From Microbacterium sp. TNHR37B (GTDB lineage: Bacteria; Actinomycetota; Actinomycetes; Actinomycetales; Microbacteriaceae): a DNA stretch of 64,000 bases. The translations under genes and the position numbers were made by a program. The notes below the pieces were generated by a model, which saw nothing but the letters and a program-made list of their open reading frames with translations, did no database searches and had not been told where the DNA came from. This document shows, piece by piece, positions 16,550 to 23,944 of the stretch (position 1 is its first letter; every line of letters begins with the position of its first letter). The stretch is taken from positions 248,001 to 312,000 of the forward strand of contig NZ_LQGV01000004.1 of the NCBI RefSeq assembly GCF_001620065.1, read 5' to 3'.

Positions 16550-17418
16550 CCGATCCGCGCGAGAAGCACCACGACGAGGGATTCCCGGATCAGGAGCAGA
16601 CCCAGCCCGGCATCACGTCCGAGACCGCTCCGACGCCCGACCACGGCGAAGGGTCGTACCGGGGCAGCGGCCGGCTGGAGGGCCGTCGGGCGCTCATCAC
16701 GGGCGGGGACTCCGGCATCGGGCGGGCTGTGGCGATCGCCTTCGCACGGGAGGGGGCCGATGTCGCCATCGCGCACCTCCCGCAGGAGCAGGAGGACGCC
16801 GATGCGACGGTCGCCCTCATCCAGAAGGAGGGCCGGCGCGCGCTGAGCCTCGCCGGCGACGTGCGCGACGAGGTGTTCGCGACCGACATCGTGGTGGAGA
16901 CGGCCGAGCGCTTCGGCGGCCTCGACATCGTCGTGCTCAACGCGGCCTATCAGAAGGACCGTGACGGCATCGACACTCTGGAGACGGCGGAGTTCCAGCG
17001 TGTGTTCGAGACCAACCTGTACGGCATGCTGTACTCCGCGCGCGCCGCCGTCCCGCTGCTGAAGCCGGGTTCGTCGATCATCGTGACCTCGTCGATCCAG
17101 GCCTTCAACCCCTCTGCGGGACTCATCGACTACGCGATGACGAAGGCCGCGCAGGTGGCCTTCGTGAAGGCCGCCGCGGAGGAGCTCGGACCCGACGGCA
17201 TCCGTGTGAACGCCGTGGCTCCGGGGCCCATCTGGACGCCGCTCATCCCGGCCACCGGCTGGGACGCGGAGCGGCTCGAGACCTTCGGACAGGACACCCC
17301 GCTCGGGCGGGCGGGCCAGCCCGCTGAGCTCGCCGGGGCGTACGTGTACCTCGCCTCGGAGGAGGCGTCGTTCGTGTCGGGCGCCGTGCTGCCGGTCACC
17401 GGCGGCAAGGGGCTCTAG
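16546..17418 (+). CDS. SDR family oxidoreductase (YghA/YhdF-like)
   Basis: The 290-residue protein is a classical short-chain dehydrogenase with the N-terminal extension of the YghA/YhdF group (EKHHDEGFPDQEQTQPG). It shows the cofactor motif TGGDSGIG (about 53-60), the NAAY segment, the catalytic Ser in IIVTSSIQAF and YxxxK in YAMTK. Such enzymes reduce aldehydes or ketones with NAD(P)H and are often stress-induced. The gene overlaps the cation transporter by four bases (ATGA), so three genes from 15102 to 17418 form one operon. Substrate unknown. Confidence 0.88.
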   Translation: MTDPREKHHDEGFPDQEQTQPGITSETAPTPDHGEGSYRGSGRLEGRRALITGGDSGIGRAVAIAFAREGADVAIAHLPQEQEDADATVALIQKEGRRALSLAGDVRDEVFATDIVVETAERFGGLDIVVLNAAYQKDRDGIDTLETAEFQRVFETNLYGMLYSARAAVPLLKPGSSIIVTSSIQAFNPSAGLIDYAMTKAAQVAFVKAAAEELGPDGIRVNAVAPGPIWTPLIPATGWDAERLETFGQDTPLGRAGQPAELAGAYVYLASEEASFVSGAVLPVTGGKGL

Positions 17419-17426
17419 CCCGAACG

Positions 17427-17505
17427 CCGGGCCGAAAGCAGGCGGAACTGGCGGTCGCCGCTCCTGAGCGGCCGCGGCGGTCGACCCAGCCTGCTTTTGG
17501 CCCGG
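17427..17505. repeat. long hairpin element, copy 1 (GGCCGAAAGCAGGC arms)
   Basis: The left arm (17427-17443, CCGGGCCGAAAGCAGGC) pairs with the right arm (17489-17505, GCCTGCTTTTGGCCCGG) at 16 of 17 positions, with a 45-base loop. It lies just past the stop of the SDR gene, between convergent genes. The right side contains a TTTT run, so it could serve as a terminator, but a second related copy follows in tandem and suggests a repeated element. Confidence 0.7.
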
Positions 17506-17559
17506 CTCCGGCCAGGTCTTGGCCCGGACGCGGTCCCCGCCCGGTCGCCGTGGCGGGGT

Positions 17560-17634
17560 GGGCCGAAAGCAGGCTGAACCGGTGTTTGCGGGCCGTGGGC
17601 GGCGGTGACCGCCGATCCGGCCTGCTTTTGGCTC
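17560..17634. repeat. long hairpin element, copy 2 (GGCCGAAAGCAGGC arms)
   Basis: The left arm (17560-17574, GGGCCGAAAGCAGGC) and right arm (17620-17634, GCCTGCTTTTGGCTC) repeat the arms of copy 1 with a different 45-base loop. Period between copies is about 132 bases. The arms are conserved while loops diverge, as in REP-type or mobile hairpin elements. The element ends 60 bases before the stop of the RelA-like gene. Confidence 0.7.
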
Positions 17635-17693
17635 GGTGTCGGCCCGGTCTTGGTCCGATCTCGGCCGGCGGCGACGCGGGCGAGGCGGGGGCG

Positions 17694-18395
17694 TCAGATG
17701 GCGAAGACGCGAGAGGGACGGGGGCCGTGCAGCTCCCCGTGGAGGCGCTGCATCCGCGCGTCGAGCTCGGCGGCCGTGTCGGCGGCGTCCTTCAGTTCGG
17801 CGAGGAGTCCGTCGGGTACCGCACCCTCGTACTTGTAGTAGATCTTGTGCTCCAGGCTCGCCCAGAAGTCCATCGCGATCGTGCGGAACTGCACCTCGAC
17901 CGCGACGTCCACCCGGCCGCTGGAGAGGAAGACCGGCACCTCGACGATGACGTGGAGACTCTTGTAGCCGTTCGGCTTGGGGCGGGCGATGTAGTCCTTC
18001 ACCTCGCGCACCGTGATGTCGTCCTGCTGGGTGAGCAGGTCGAACAGCCGGTACGCGTCTCCCGCGAAGCTCGTGGTCACCCGTACCCCCGCGATGTCGG
18101 TGATGTGCGCGCGGATCGAGTCGAAGTCGGCGTCGATGCCCTTGCGCACGACCTTGTCGATGAGGCTGTCGGCCGACTTCACGCGGCTCGACAGGTGCTC
18201 GATGGGGTTGTAGTCGTGAGTGAGCTGGAACTCGTCGCGAAGGATCTCCAGCTTGGTCTCCACTTCGCGCAGTCCGAACTGGTAGAGCAGCAGGAACTTC
18301 TGGAAGTCATCGCGCAGCTCCCGCAGCTCCCGCGGGGAGAAGGTCGCCGTTCCGTCGGTGGTCCTCACGGAGAGATGCTGCGGTAGGGCGTCCAT
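17694..18395 (-). CDS. small RelA/SpoT-domain (p)ppGpp synthetase-like protein
   Basis: The 233-residue protein carries a RelA/SpoT nucleotidyltransferase domain (about 60-180) with IAGVRVTTSFAGDAYRLFDLL, the hallmark RPKPNGYKSLHVIVEVPV loop and EVQFRTIAMDFWASLEHKIYYKYEG. There is no HD hydrolase domain and no TGS/ACT region, so it fits the small alarmone synthetase class (RelP/RelQ/YjbM) that makes ppGpp from ATP and GDP or GTP. The start at 18395 (MDALPQHLSVRT) was chosen by homology; the frame extends further only as a shadow. The gene stands alone on the minus strand, facing hairpin repeats at its 3' end. Confidence 0.88.
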   Translation of the reverse strand: MDALPQHLSVRTTDGTATFSPRELRELRDDFQKFLLLYQFGLREVETKLEILRDEFQLTHDYNPIEHLSSRVKSADSLIDKVVRKGIDADFDSIRAHITDIAGVRVTTSFAGDAYRLFDLLTQQDDITVREVKDYIARPKPNGYKSLHVIVEVPVFLSSGRVDVAVEVQFRTIAMDFWASLEHKIYYKYEGAVPDGLLAELKDAADTAAELDARMQRLHGELHGPRPSRVFAI

Positions 18396-18466
18396 GGTCC
18401 GACCGTACCGAGCGTGATTCAGCGGATCCTGTGAAGGCGGCTCGTGCGCACCTCCGGCCCGCCCCG

Positions 18467-19036
18467 TCAGCGGATGCGGGAGTGCTCCCCGAGGCGGTGC
18501 CAGGTGCGGTTGTGGTACACGAGCGCGTCGCCGGCCTCGCCCGGCTCGACGTCGCGGTTGAGCTGCGACTGCAGGGCATGAGCGGCGATGACGGTGGAGG
18601 ATCCTGCGTCCATGCGCCCGATCACGGCGCACCGCACCCACGCCCGCACGCCCCGGAACACGGGTTCGCCGGTGACGAGCCGGCTCCAGGACTCCGTGTC
18701 GGCGAAGCGGTCGATGCCGCTCGTCGCGCCGAGCTTCGCGAGGTCGAGGTCGGTGGCGTCCAGGAGATGCACGACGACCGTCTCGGCTCGCGAGAGGACG
18801 TCGGCAGACGAGGACAGTGCGGAGATCGAGAAGATGAGCAGCGGCGGTTCGGCGCTCACCGACGAGACCGAGGTGGCCGTGAGCGCCACCGGGCCGTCGC
18901 CCGCGTCGGCGGTGATGACGGCGACGCCCCCCGGGTGACCGCGGAACAGCGCCTTGAACTCGTCGGCGGACAGCGACGACGAGAAGCGGTGGTCGGCCGC
19001 GTCGAACGGCGTGGCGGCAGGGGACTGACCGGTCAT
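18467..19036 (-). CDS. flavin reductase family protein
   Basis: The 189-residue cytosolic protein has the FMN-binding split-barrel of flavin reductases: FRGHPGGVAVITADAGDGPVALTATSVSSVSAEPPLL at about 28-64 and IGRMDAGSSTVIAAHA later, ending NRTWHRLGEHSRIR. Members supply reduced flavin to two-component monooxygenases or act on quinones. No monooxygenase large subunit is adjacent, so a partner cannot be named. The neighbouring minus-strand gene at 19142 encodes another FMN-dependent reductase, with a 105-base gap. Confidence 0.85.
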   Translation of the reverse strand: MTGQSPAATPFDAADHRFSSSLSADEFKALFRGHPGGVAVITADAGDGPVALTATSVSSVSAEPPLLIFSISALSSSADVLSRAETVVVHLLDATDLDLAKLGATSGIDRFADTESWSRLVTGEPVFRGVRAWVRCAVIGRMDAGSSTVIAAHALQSQLNRDVEPGEAGDALVYHNRTWHRLGEHSRIR

Positions 19037-19141
19037 GCCTTCGACGGTAGTCGCGTCGGCGCGGGCGAGGGCCGTTCGTGTGCCCCCGTGACATTCTGTG
19101 ACCGATTGTGACGGCCGTCGTGTGCCGCGTTCGCGATGGTC

Positions 19142-19648
19142 TCAGCCGCCGAAGGCATGGCGCAGACGCGGCCACTCGGCCTCCGCCCACGCACCGATGA
19201 TCTCGGCCCGCCGATCGACCTCCGACGCGGGGAACGCGATGCCGCGGGTCGGCACCGACGCTCCCAGCTCCACCAGCAGCGGGCGCAGGGCCGTCTCCAC
19301 GGCGAGGGAGTGGGCGGGGCCCCCGAGCGTCAGAAGCGGCACCGCGGTGATCCGGTGGAGCGCCCCGGTGTCGAACCGGTCGAGGAACGCCTTCAGCAGC
19401 CCCGTGTAGGTGGCCTTGTACGTGGGACTCGCGACGATCAGGACGTCTGCGGACAGCACGCGGTCTCGGGCGGCGTCGACCGCGTCGCTCGGATGACGGA
19501 ACAGTTCGTCGGCGAGGTCGGCGAGCTCGATCGTGTCGGAGATCGGGGCTCCCGACCGCGCCGACAGCTCGGCCGCCACGGCCTCGGCGACGGCCCGGGT
19601 GCGGGAGTCGCGTTGCGGGTTGCCGACGAGGGTGAGGACGGAGGTCAC
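19142..19648 (-). CDS. NADPH-dependent FMN reductase (flavodoxin fold)
   Basis: The 168-residue protein belongs to the FMN_red family (SsuE/MsuE-like): TLVGNPQRDSRTRAVAEAVA binds the FMN phosphate near the N terminus, followed by LIVASPTYKATYTGLLKAFLDRF and PLLTLGGPAHSLAVE. It reduces FMN or a quinone/azo compound with NAD(P)H. The GTG at 19648 begins the conserved motif and follows the stop of the DUF4395 gene by 7 bases; longer frames upstream overlap that gene and lack homology. It is probably co-transcribed with the DUF4395 gene. Confidence 0.82.
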   Translation of the reverse strand: MTSVLTLVGNPQRDSRTRAVAEAVAAELSARSGAPISDTIELADLADELFRHPSDAVDAARDRVLSADVLIVASPTYKATYTGLLKAFLDRFDTGALHRITAVPLLTLGGPAHSLAVETALRPLLVELGASVPTRGIAFPASEVDRRAEIIGAWAEAEWPRLRHAFGG

Positions 19649-19655
19649 GACGCCC

Positions 19656-20168
19656 TCACGCGAGTCCGCCGCGGGGGCGCAACGCGCCGACCCGGGCGAG
19701 CCCGAGGTAGAGGAGACATCCCAGGCACACGCCGAACGCCGCGTTGAGGAACGCCGCCGCGAAGGCCAGTCCGCCCGCGATCGGCAGCGCCCAGGGCACT
19801 CCGGCGAGATGGAGCACGAGCCCCGTCGAGACGACCACGAGTCCGACCAGTTGCGCGAAGCGAGGCGGACGGGGGTCTTCGAGATCCACGGGCGGGGCAA
19901 GGCGCGGGCGCACGAGAGTGCGGAAGAGCACTCCCCACGGCGCCGTCGAGGGAGAGGCGACGCCCCAGACGAACAGTGCCGCCGCGATCGCGAGCACGAT
20001 GAACCCGGGGTCGGCCGCGCGCGCGGCCGCGGTCGCTCCGAGGGGAGAGGCGGCGCTCAGCAGGGCGAAGAACGTGCCCAGCAAGAGGAGCACACTCGTG
20101 ACCGTCGCGGCGAACCTCGGGCCGCGTGGATCGATCGGTGCCGGACGGCTGGGCGAATCGGAAGACAT
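19656..20168 (-). CDS. DUF4395 membrane protein
   Basis: The 170-residue integral membrane protein has four hydrophobic segments and the DUF4395 hallmark FGVCLGCLLYLGLARVG near its C terminus, containing a CxxC-like Cys pair. Family members often sit beside thioredoxin or rhodanese genes and are suspected of a redox or sulfur role. Here it precedes an FMN reductase gene and is divergent from the sulfur amino acid operon, in line with that. The ATG at 20168 (MSSDSPSRP) is preferred; an upstream in-frame ATG at 20225 gives a longer, poorly conserved N terminus. Confidence 0.8.
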   Translation of the reverse strand: MSSDSPSRPAPIDPRGPRFAATVTSVLLLLGTFFALLSAASPLGATAAARAADPGFIVLAIAAALFVWGVASPSTAPWGVLFRTLVRPRLAPPVDLEDPRPPRFAQLVGLVVVSTGLVLHLAGVPWALPIAGGLAFAAAFLNAAFGVCLGCLLYLGLARVGALRPRGGLA

Positions 20169-20235
20169 GTCGTCACGGTAGGCGAAGACCCCGCGCGCCG
20201 CGTCGCCCCCGTCATACGGCGACACGGAGCCGCGT

Positions 20236-20264
20236 TTGCCGTACCGCCCTCCACGGGTTACTGT
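20236..20264 (+). promoter_or_regulatory. promoter of the cysteine leader peptide and sulfur operon
   Basis: A -35 element TTGCCG (20236-20241) and a -10 element TACTGT (20259-20264) are separated by 17 bases. The -10 ends six bases before the GTG at 20271, so transcription should begin at or next to that codon, making the leader mRNA leaderless. This spacing is what decides the start of the leader peptide. Confidence 0.6.
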
Positions 20265-20270
20265 GTTCGC

Positions 20271-20300
20271 GTGTCCCTGACTTGTCGCTGTTGTCGCTGA
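20271..20300 (+). CDS. leaderless Cys-rich leader peptide (cysteine attenuator)
   Basis: A nine-codon frame encodes MSLTCRCCR and stops at 20298-20300. It lies 76 bases upstream of the cystathionine beta-synthase-like gene. Three of nine residues are Cys, two of them adjacent. The GTG start codon sits six bases after a -10 hexamer and has no ribosome binding site, so it is probably translated from a leaderless transcript. Polycysteine leaderless short ORFs are known in mycobacteria as cysteine-responsive attenuators upstream of sulfur genes. By analogy, ribosome stalling when Cys-tRNA is scarce would relieve repression of the operon. A 7-bp hairpin with arms GCCGTGC (20335-20341) and GCACGGC (20350-20356) lies between leader and gene and could be the switching structure. 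Confidence 0.7.
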   Translation: MSLTCRCCR

Positions 20301-20376
20301 GCGCTCTCGCGCGCCTTCGACGACCCCGACAACCGCCGTGCCTCTGCGCGCACGGCCACACCCTCAGGACTCCTCC

Positions 20377-21405
20377 ATGCGTTACGCATCGCACGTCGCC
20401 GATCTCGTCGGCCGCACCCCTCTCGTCCGTCTCGGTCGCGTGACCGACGGCATCGCTGCCACCGTGCTCGCCAAGGTGGAGTACTTCAACCCCGGCGGCT
20501 CCGCGAAGGACCGCATCGCGGCCCGCATCATCGACGCCGCCGAACGTGACGGGCTCCTCGGGCCCGGCGGCACGATCGTGGAGCCCACCAGCGGCAACAC
20601 GGGGGTCGGTCTCGCCCTCGTGGCCCTGCAACGCGGCTACCGAATGGTGTTCGTCGTTCCCGACAAGTTCGCCGGCGAGAAGGTGGCCGTCCTGCGGGCC
20701 TATGGCGCCGAGGTGGTCATGACGCCCACGAGCGTGCCCCCCGAGCATCCGGATTCGTACTACAGCGTGTCCGACCGGCTCGCGCGGGAGATCCCCGGAG
20801 CGTTCAAGCCGAATCAGTTCGGGAACCTGCACGGGCCGCGCGGTCACTACGAGACGACGGGCCCCGAGATCTGGGATGACACCGACGGTCTCGTGACCCA
20901 TCTGGTCGCGGGCATCGGCACGGGAGGCACCATCTCCGGCACCGGCCGGTACCTCAAGGAGCAGTCGGACGGGAAGGTCGTCGTCGTGGGCGCCGACCCG
21001 GAGGGCTCCATCTACTCCGGGGGCCCGGTGCACGGCTACGCGGTCGAGGGCGTGGGGGAGGACTTCTGGCCCGCCACCTTCGATCCCGCCGTCGTCGATC
21101 GCTACGAACGGGTCGGTGACGCCGAGTCGTTCGCGATGACCCGCCGCCTGGCACGTGAGGAGGGTCTCCTCGTCGGCGGCTCCTCGGGCATGGCGGTCAC
21201 CGCGGCGCTCCGCGTCGCGCGGGACCTTCCCGCCGAGGCGGTCGTGGTGGTGGTGCTCCCCGACCACGGACGCGGGTACCTCACCAAGATCTTCGACGAC
21301 CAGTGGCTGCGCGAGCGCGGTCACGACGCCGTCGTCGACGACACCGACGCACCCCTCACTCGTTCCTCGACCTCCGTTTCCTCGACCTCTGGGAGTTCCG
21401 CATGA
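20377..21405 (+). CDS. cystathionine beta-synthase / cysteine synthase family protein
   Basis: The 342-residue PLP enzyme condenses serine or an activated serine with homocysteine or sulfide. The PLP lysine is Lys44 in NPGGSAKDR, the substrate loop is PTSGNTGVGLALVA, and the phosphate-binding loop is GIGTGGTISGTG. The catalytic domain resembles actinobacterial cystathionine beta-synthase, but the C-terminal pair of CBS regulatory domains (about 120 residues) is missing and replaced by a short Ser/Thr-rich tail. It overlaps metB by four bases (ATGA). With the Cys-rich leader upstream, the operon probably runs transsulfuration between homocysteine and cysteine. The weak ribosome binding site before its ATG suits attenuation control. 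Confidence 0.85.
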   Translation: MRYASHVADLVGRTPLVRLGRVTDGIAATVLAKVEYFNPGGSAKDRIAARIIDAAERDGLLGPGGTIVEPTSGNTGVGLALVALQRGYRMVFVVPDKFAGEKVAVLRAYGAEVVMTPTSVPPEHPDSYYSVSDRLAREIPGAFKPNQFGNLHGPRGHYETTGPEIWDDTDGLVTHLVAGIGTGGTISGTGRYLKEQSDGKVVVVGADPEGSIYSGGPVHGYAVEGVGEDFWPATFDPAVVDRYERVGDAESFAMTRRLAREEGLLVGGSSGMAVTAALRVARDLPAEAVVVVVLPDHGRGYLTKIFDDQWLRERGHDAVVDDTDAPLTRSSTSVSSTSGSSA

Positions 21406-22559
21406 CCGCCTCCGACGCCGCCCGCGGCTTCGCCAGCCTCGCCGTCCACGCCGGGCAGGACGCCGACACCGCCACGGGCGCGGTGATCCCGCCCGTCCAC
21501 TTCTCCACGACCTATGCGCAGGACGGTATCGGCGGCCTCCGACAGGGGTACGAGTACGGGCGCAGCGGCAATCCGACGCGCACGGCGCTGCAGGTGCAGC
21601 TGGCCGCGATCGAGGCAGGCGCGCACGCGTTCTCGTTCGCCTCGGGGCTGGCAGCGGAGGACGCTCTGCTGCGGGCCGTCCTGCAGCCGGGCGACGAGGT
21701 GCTGCTCGGCAACGACGTGTACGGCGGCACGCACCGCCTCATCTCCCGCATCCTCGGCCCCTGGGGTGTGCGGCTGCGCGTCGTCGACATGAGCGATGCC
21801 GAGGCCGTTCGCGCGGCGGTCGCCGAGCGCGCGCCGCGGATCCTCTGGGTGGAGACGCCGTCCAACCCGCTGCTGCGGGTCACCGACATCGCCGAGCTGG
21901 CCGCCGTCGGACACGGGGCCGGGGCTCTCGTCGTCGTCGACAACACGTTCGCGACGCCGGCCCTGCAGCAGCCGCTCGCCCTCGGCGCCGACGTCGTCGT
22001 GCACTCCACGACGAAGTATCTGGGCGGACACTCCGACGTCGTGGGCGGCGCCCTGGTGCTGAACGACGACGCGCTGGCCGAGCGCGTCGGCTTCCTCCAA
22101 TACGCGGCCGGTGCCGTGTCGGGACCGCTCGACGCGTGGCTCACGACGCGCGGCATCAAGACGCTCGCGCTGCGGATGCAGCGCCACAGCGAGAACGCGG
22201 CGGCCGTGGCGGCATTCCTGGAGGGGCAGGAGCGGGTCGCGCGCGTCTACTACCCGGGACTTTCGTCCCACCCCGGCCACGAGATCGCCGCCCGGCAGAT
22301 GCGCGGATTCGGCGGCATCGTCTCGGTGGCCTTGGAATCGGGGGAAGCGGCGCGGCGGTTCGCCGAGTCGACCCGGCTGTTCCAGCTCGCCGAGTCGCTG
22401 GGTGGCGTCGAATCCCTCGTGAACTATCCCGACGCAATGACCCACGCCTCGGTGCGGGGCACCGAAGCTGCCGTCCCCGTGGAGGTCGTGCGCCTGTCGG
22501 TGGGGATCGAGGACGTCGACGATCTGCTCGCCGACGTCGAGGCGGCCCTCGCGCGCTGA
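21402..22559 (+). CDS. metB: cystathionine gamma-synthase / gamma-lyase
   Basis: The 385-residue protein is a Cys/Met-metabolism PLP enzyme. It shows YEYGRSGNPTR at about 50-60, the SFASGLAAEDALL segment, VVVDNTFATP, and the PLP lysine at about 205 in HSTTKYLGGHSD. The C-terminal LGGVESLVNYPDAMTHASV is typical. It either makes cystathionine from activated homoserine and cysteine or cleaves cystathionine to cysteine; the two activities cannot be separated by eye. Coupling to the beta-synthase-like gene favours the reverse-transsulfuration lyase role, though actinobacterial MetB can do both. The ATG at 21402 overlaps the upstream stop. Confidence 0.9.
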   Translation: MTASDAARGFASLAVHAGQDADTATGAVIPPVHFSTTYAQDGIGGLRQGYEYGRSGNPTRTALQVQLAAIEAGAHAFSFASGLAAEDALLRAVLQPGDEVLLGNDVYGGTHRLISRILGPWGVRLRVVDMSDAEAVRAAVAERAPRILWVETPSNPLLRVTDIAELAAVGHGAGALVVVDNTFATPALQQPLALGADVVVHSTTKYLGGHSDVVGGALVLNDDALAERVGFLQYAAGAVSGPLDAWLTTRGIKTLALRMQRHSENAAAVAAFLEGQERVARVYYPGLSSHPGHEIAARQMRGFGGIVSVALESGEAARRFAESTRLFQLAESLGGVESLVNYPDAMTHASVRGTEAAVPVEVVRLSVGIEDVDDLLADVEAALAR

Positions 22560-22587
22560 GCGGGCGGAGGGAAGCCGCCCCGCCGCG

Positions 22588-23184
22588 TCAGGCGCGCCGC
22601 CACCACCGGCGTCGCGGGCGGGGTGCCTCCGTCTCGGCGGCGGACGCGGCCGCCGCCGCCGCTCGCGCCTCCCGCCGGTGCCGCCACGCGGCGACCTCGG
22701 CATCCTCGTCCCGCGTCGGGGTCACCACGGGCGGACCGCCCTGGAGCTGCCGACGCGCCTCGACGACGCGGCGATTGAAGTCGGCGACGTACTCGCGCAC
22801 GTCCTGCTCCCGCCGCAGCGCGTCGACGCGCTCCTCGAACTCGGCGTGCTCGACGCGCAGTTGCAGAGCGGGGGGACCGAGGCCCGTGAGCTTCTCGGTC
22901 TGGATCTTCCGGCGGATCCACCAGTCGGGATCGTGATGATCGCTGAGGCCTTCGAGCGGTTTGCCGTACCCCGGCAGGTCGTCGAAGTCGCCGCGGCGGA
23001 TCGCCTGCTGGATCGCCGACTCCACGTACATGGCGCGTTCGCTCGGCCCGGGAGTGGCGGAGGTGCGTGCCGAGTCCGCCGTCTCTGCGGCCGAGGAATC
23101 CTCCGCGTCGTCCTCGAACCCGTGTTCCCGCGCAGCCTGCATCGCGCGGTAACGGGCGGCATCGAGCCGCGGATCCTCGGCCAT
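22588..23184 (-). CDS. DUF1992 (DnaJ-homologue C28-like) protein
   Basis: The 198-residue soluble protein contains the DUF1992 conserved domain (about 55-125): ESAIQQAIRRGDFDDLPGYGKPLEGL, then DPDWWIRRKIQTEKLTGLGPPALQLR. The domain is named after human DNAJC28, but no J-domain HPD motif is present. The C-terminal third is charged, rich in Ala and Arg, and may be disordered, ending RPRRRWWRRA. It is convergent with metB, with a 28-base gap, and divergent from the PadR gene. Function unknown. Confidence 0.82.
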   Translation of the reverse strand: MAEDPRLDAARYRAMQAAREHGFEDDAEDSSAAETADSARTSATPGPSERAMYVESAIQQAIRRGDFDDLPGYGKPLEGLSDHHDPDWWIRRKIQTEKLTGLGPPALQLRVEHAEFEERVDALRREQDVREYVADFNRRVVEARRQLQGGPPVVTPTRDEDAEVAAWRHRREARAAAAAASAAETEAPRPRRRWWRRA

Positions 23185-23229
23185 CTCCTCAGCCTACGAG
23201 CAGTCGCGGGGCGGGGGTCGTCGCGAACC

Positions 23230-23332
23230 TTGCCGTCGCGATACCAGGCATGTATATACTCGGTAAACACATACTCGGTATGCAGATCCATCCACCCGGG
23301 GCGGATCCGACGACGAGCGGGCGGGAGAACCC
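23230..23332 (+). promoter_or_regulatory. PadR promoter and direct-repeat operator
   Basis: The decamer ATACTCGGTA occurs twice, at 23256-23265 and 23271-23280, with a 15-base period. The first copy overlaps a good -10 hexamer TATACT (23255-23260); TTGCCG at 23230-23235 is a possible -35 with a long 19-base spacer. AT-rich GCATGTATATAC next to it resembles the ATGTAT...ATACAT half-sites bound by PadR proteins. The arrangement fits autorepression by the PadR protein encoded directly downstream. Confidence 0.6.
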
Positions 23333-23944
23333 ATGTCGGTGCGGCAGAGCCTCTTGGCGATCCTCGACCAGGGCCCGTGCTACGGCTACCAGTTGCGCGC
23401 GGAGTTCGACCGCCGGACCGGGTCGACCTGGCCCCTCAATGTCGGGCAGATCTACAACACGCTCGACCGCCTCGAGCGCGATGGCCTCGTCCGTAAGGGC
23501 GATGTCGATGAGCAGGGCCACGTGTACTGGGAGATCACCGATGCGGGCTCGGCCGAGGTGGCCCAGTGGCTCGCCTCGCCCGTGGAGCGCACGCAGGGGA
23601 CGCGCGACGAGCTCGCGATCAAACTCGCCGTGGCTGCGACGCTCCCGGGCGTCGACGTGGCCGAGGTGATCCAGACCCAGCGGCGCGCGTCGCTGCGCCA
23701 GCTCCAAGAGCTCAATCGCGCCAAGTACGCGGGAGCCAACCCCGACGGGCCCGAGGAGCTGGCATGGTCGCTCGTCGTGGACTCGATGATCTTCGCGGCC
23801 GAGGCCGAGGTGCGCTGGCTCGATCACACCGAGCAGCGTCTGCGCGCGCACCCGCGCCACGCGATGGCTCTCGAGCTGTCCACCGACAGGCCCAAGCGGG
23901 GTCGGCCCGCCAAGGTCGACGCGACGCAGGAGGCCTCGGCATGA
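23333..23944 (+). CDS. PadR-family transcriptional regulator
   Basis: The 203-residue protein has the PadR winged helix at residues 1-85: SVRQSLLAILDQGPCYGYQLRAEFDRRTGS, then NVGQIYNTLDRLERDGLV and the wing GHVYWEITDAG. A helical dimerisation domain follows, and the basic tail PKRGRPAKVD may contact DNA. It is the first gene of a four-gene operon: its stop overlaps the ATG of the ABC ATPase (ATGA). PadR proteins next to FtsX-type ABC exporters usually repress them and respond to the transported toxic compound. A GGGAG ribosome binding site precedes the ATG. Confidence 0.92.
   Translation: MSVRQSLLAILDQGPCYGYQLRAEFDRRTGSTWPLNVGQIYNTLDRLERDGLVRKGDVDEQGHVYWEITDAGSAEVAQWLASPVERTQGTRDELAIKLAVAATLPGVDVAEVIQTQRRASLRQLQELNRAKYAGANPDGPEELAWSLVVDSMIFAAEAEVRWLDHTEQRLRAHPRHAMALELSTDRPKRGRPAKVDATQEASA

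Noticed and set aside
20229..20376. SAM or other riboswitch before the sulfur operon
   Set aside because: No conserved multi-helix aptamer pattern could be recognised in 148 bases. The short Cys-rich ORF with a leaderless promoter explains the region better.
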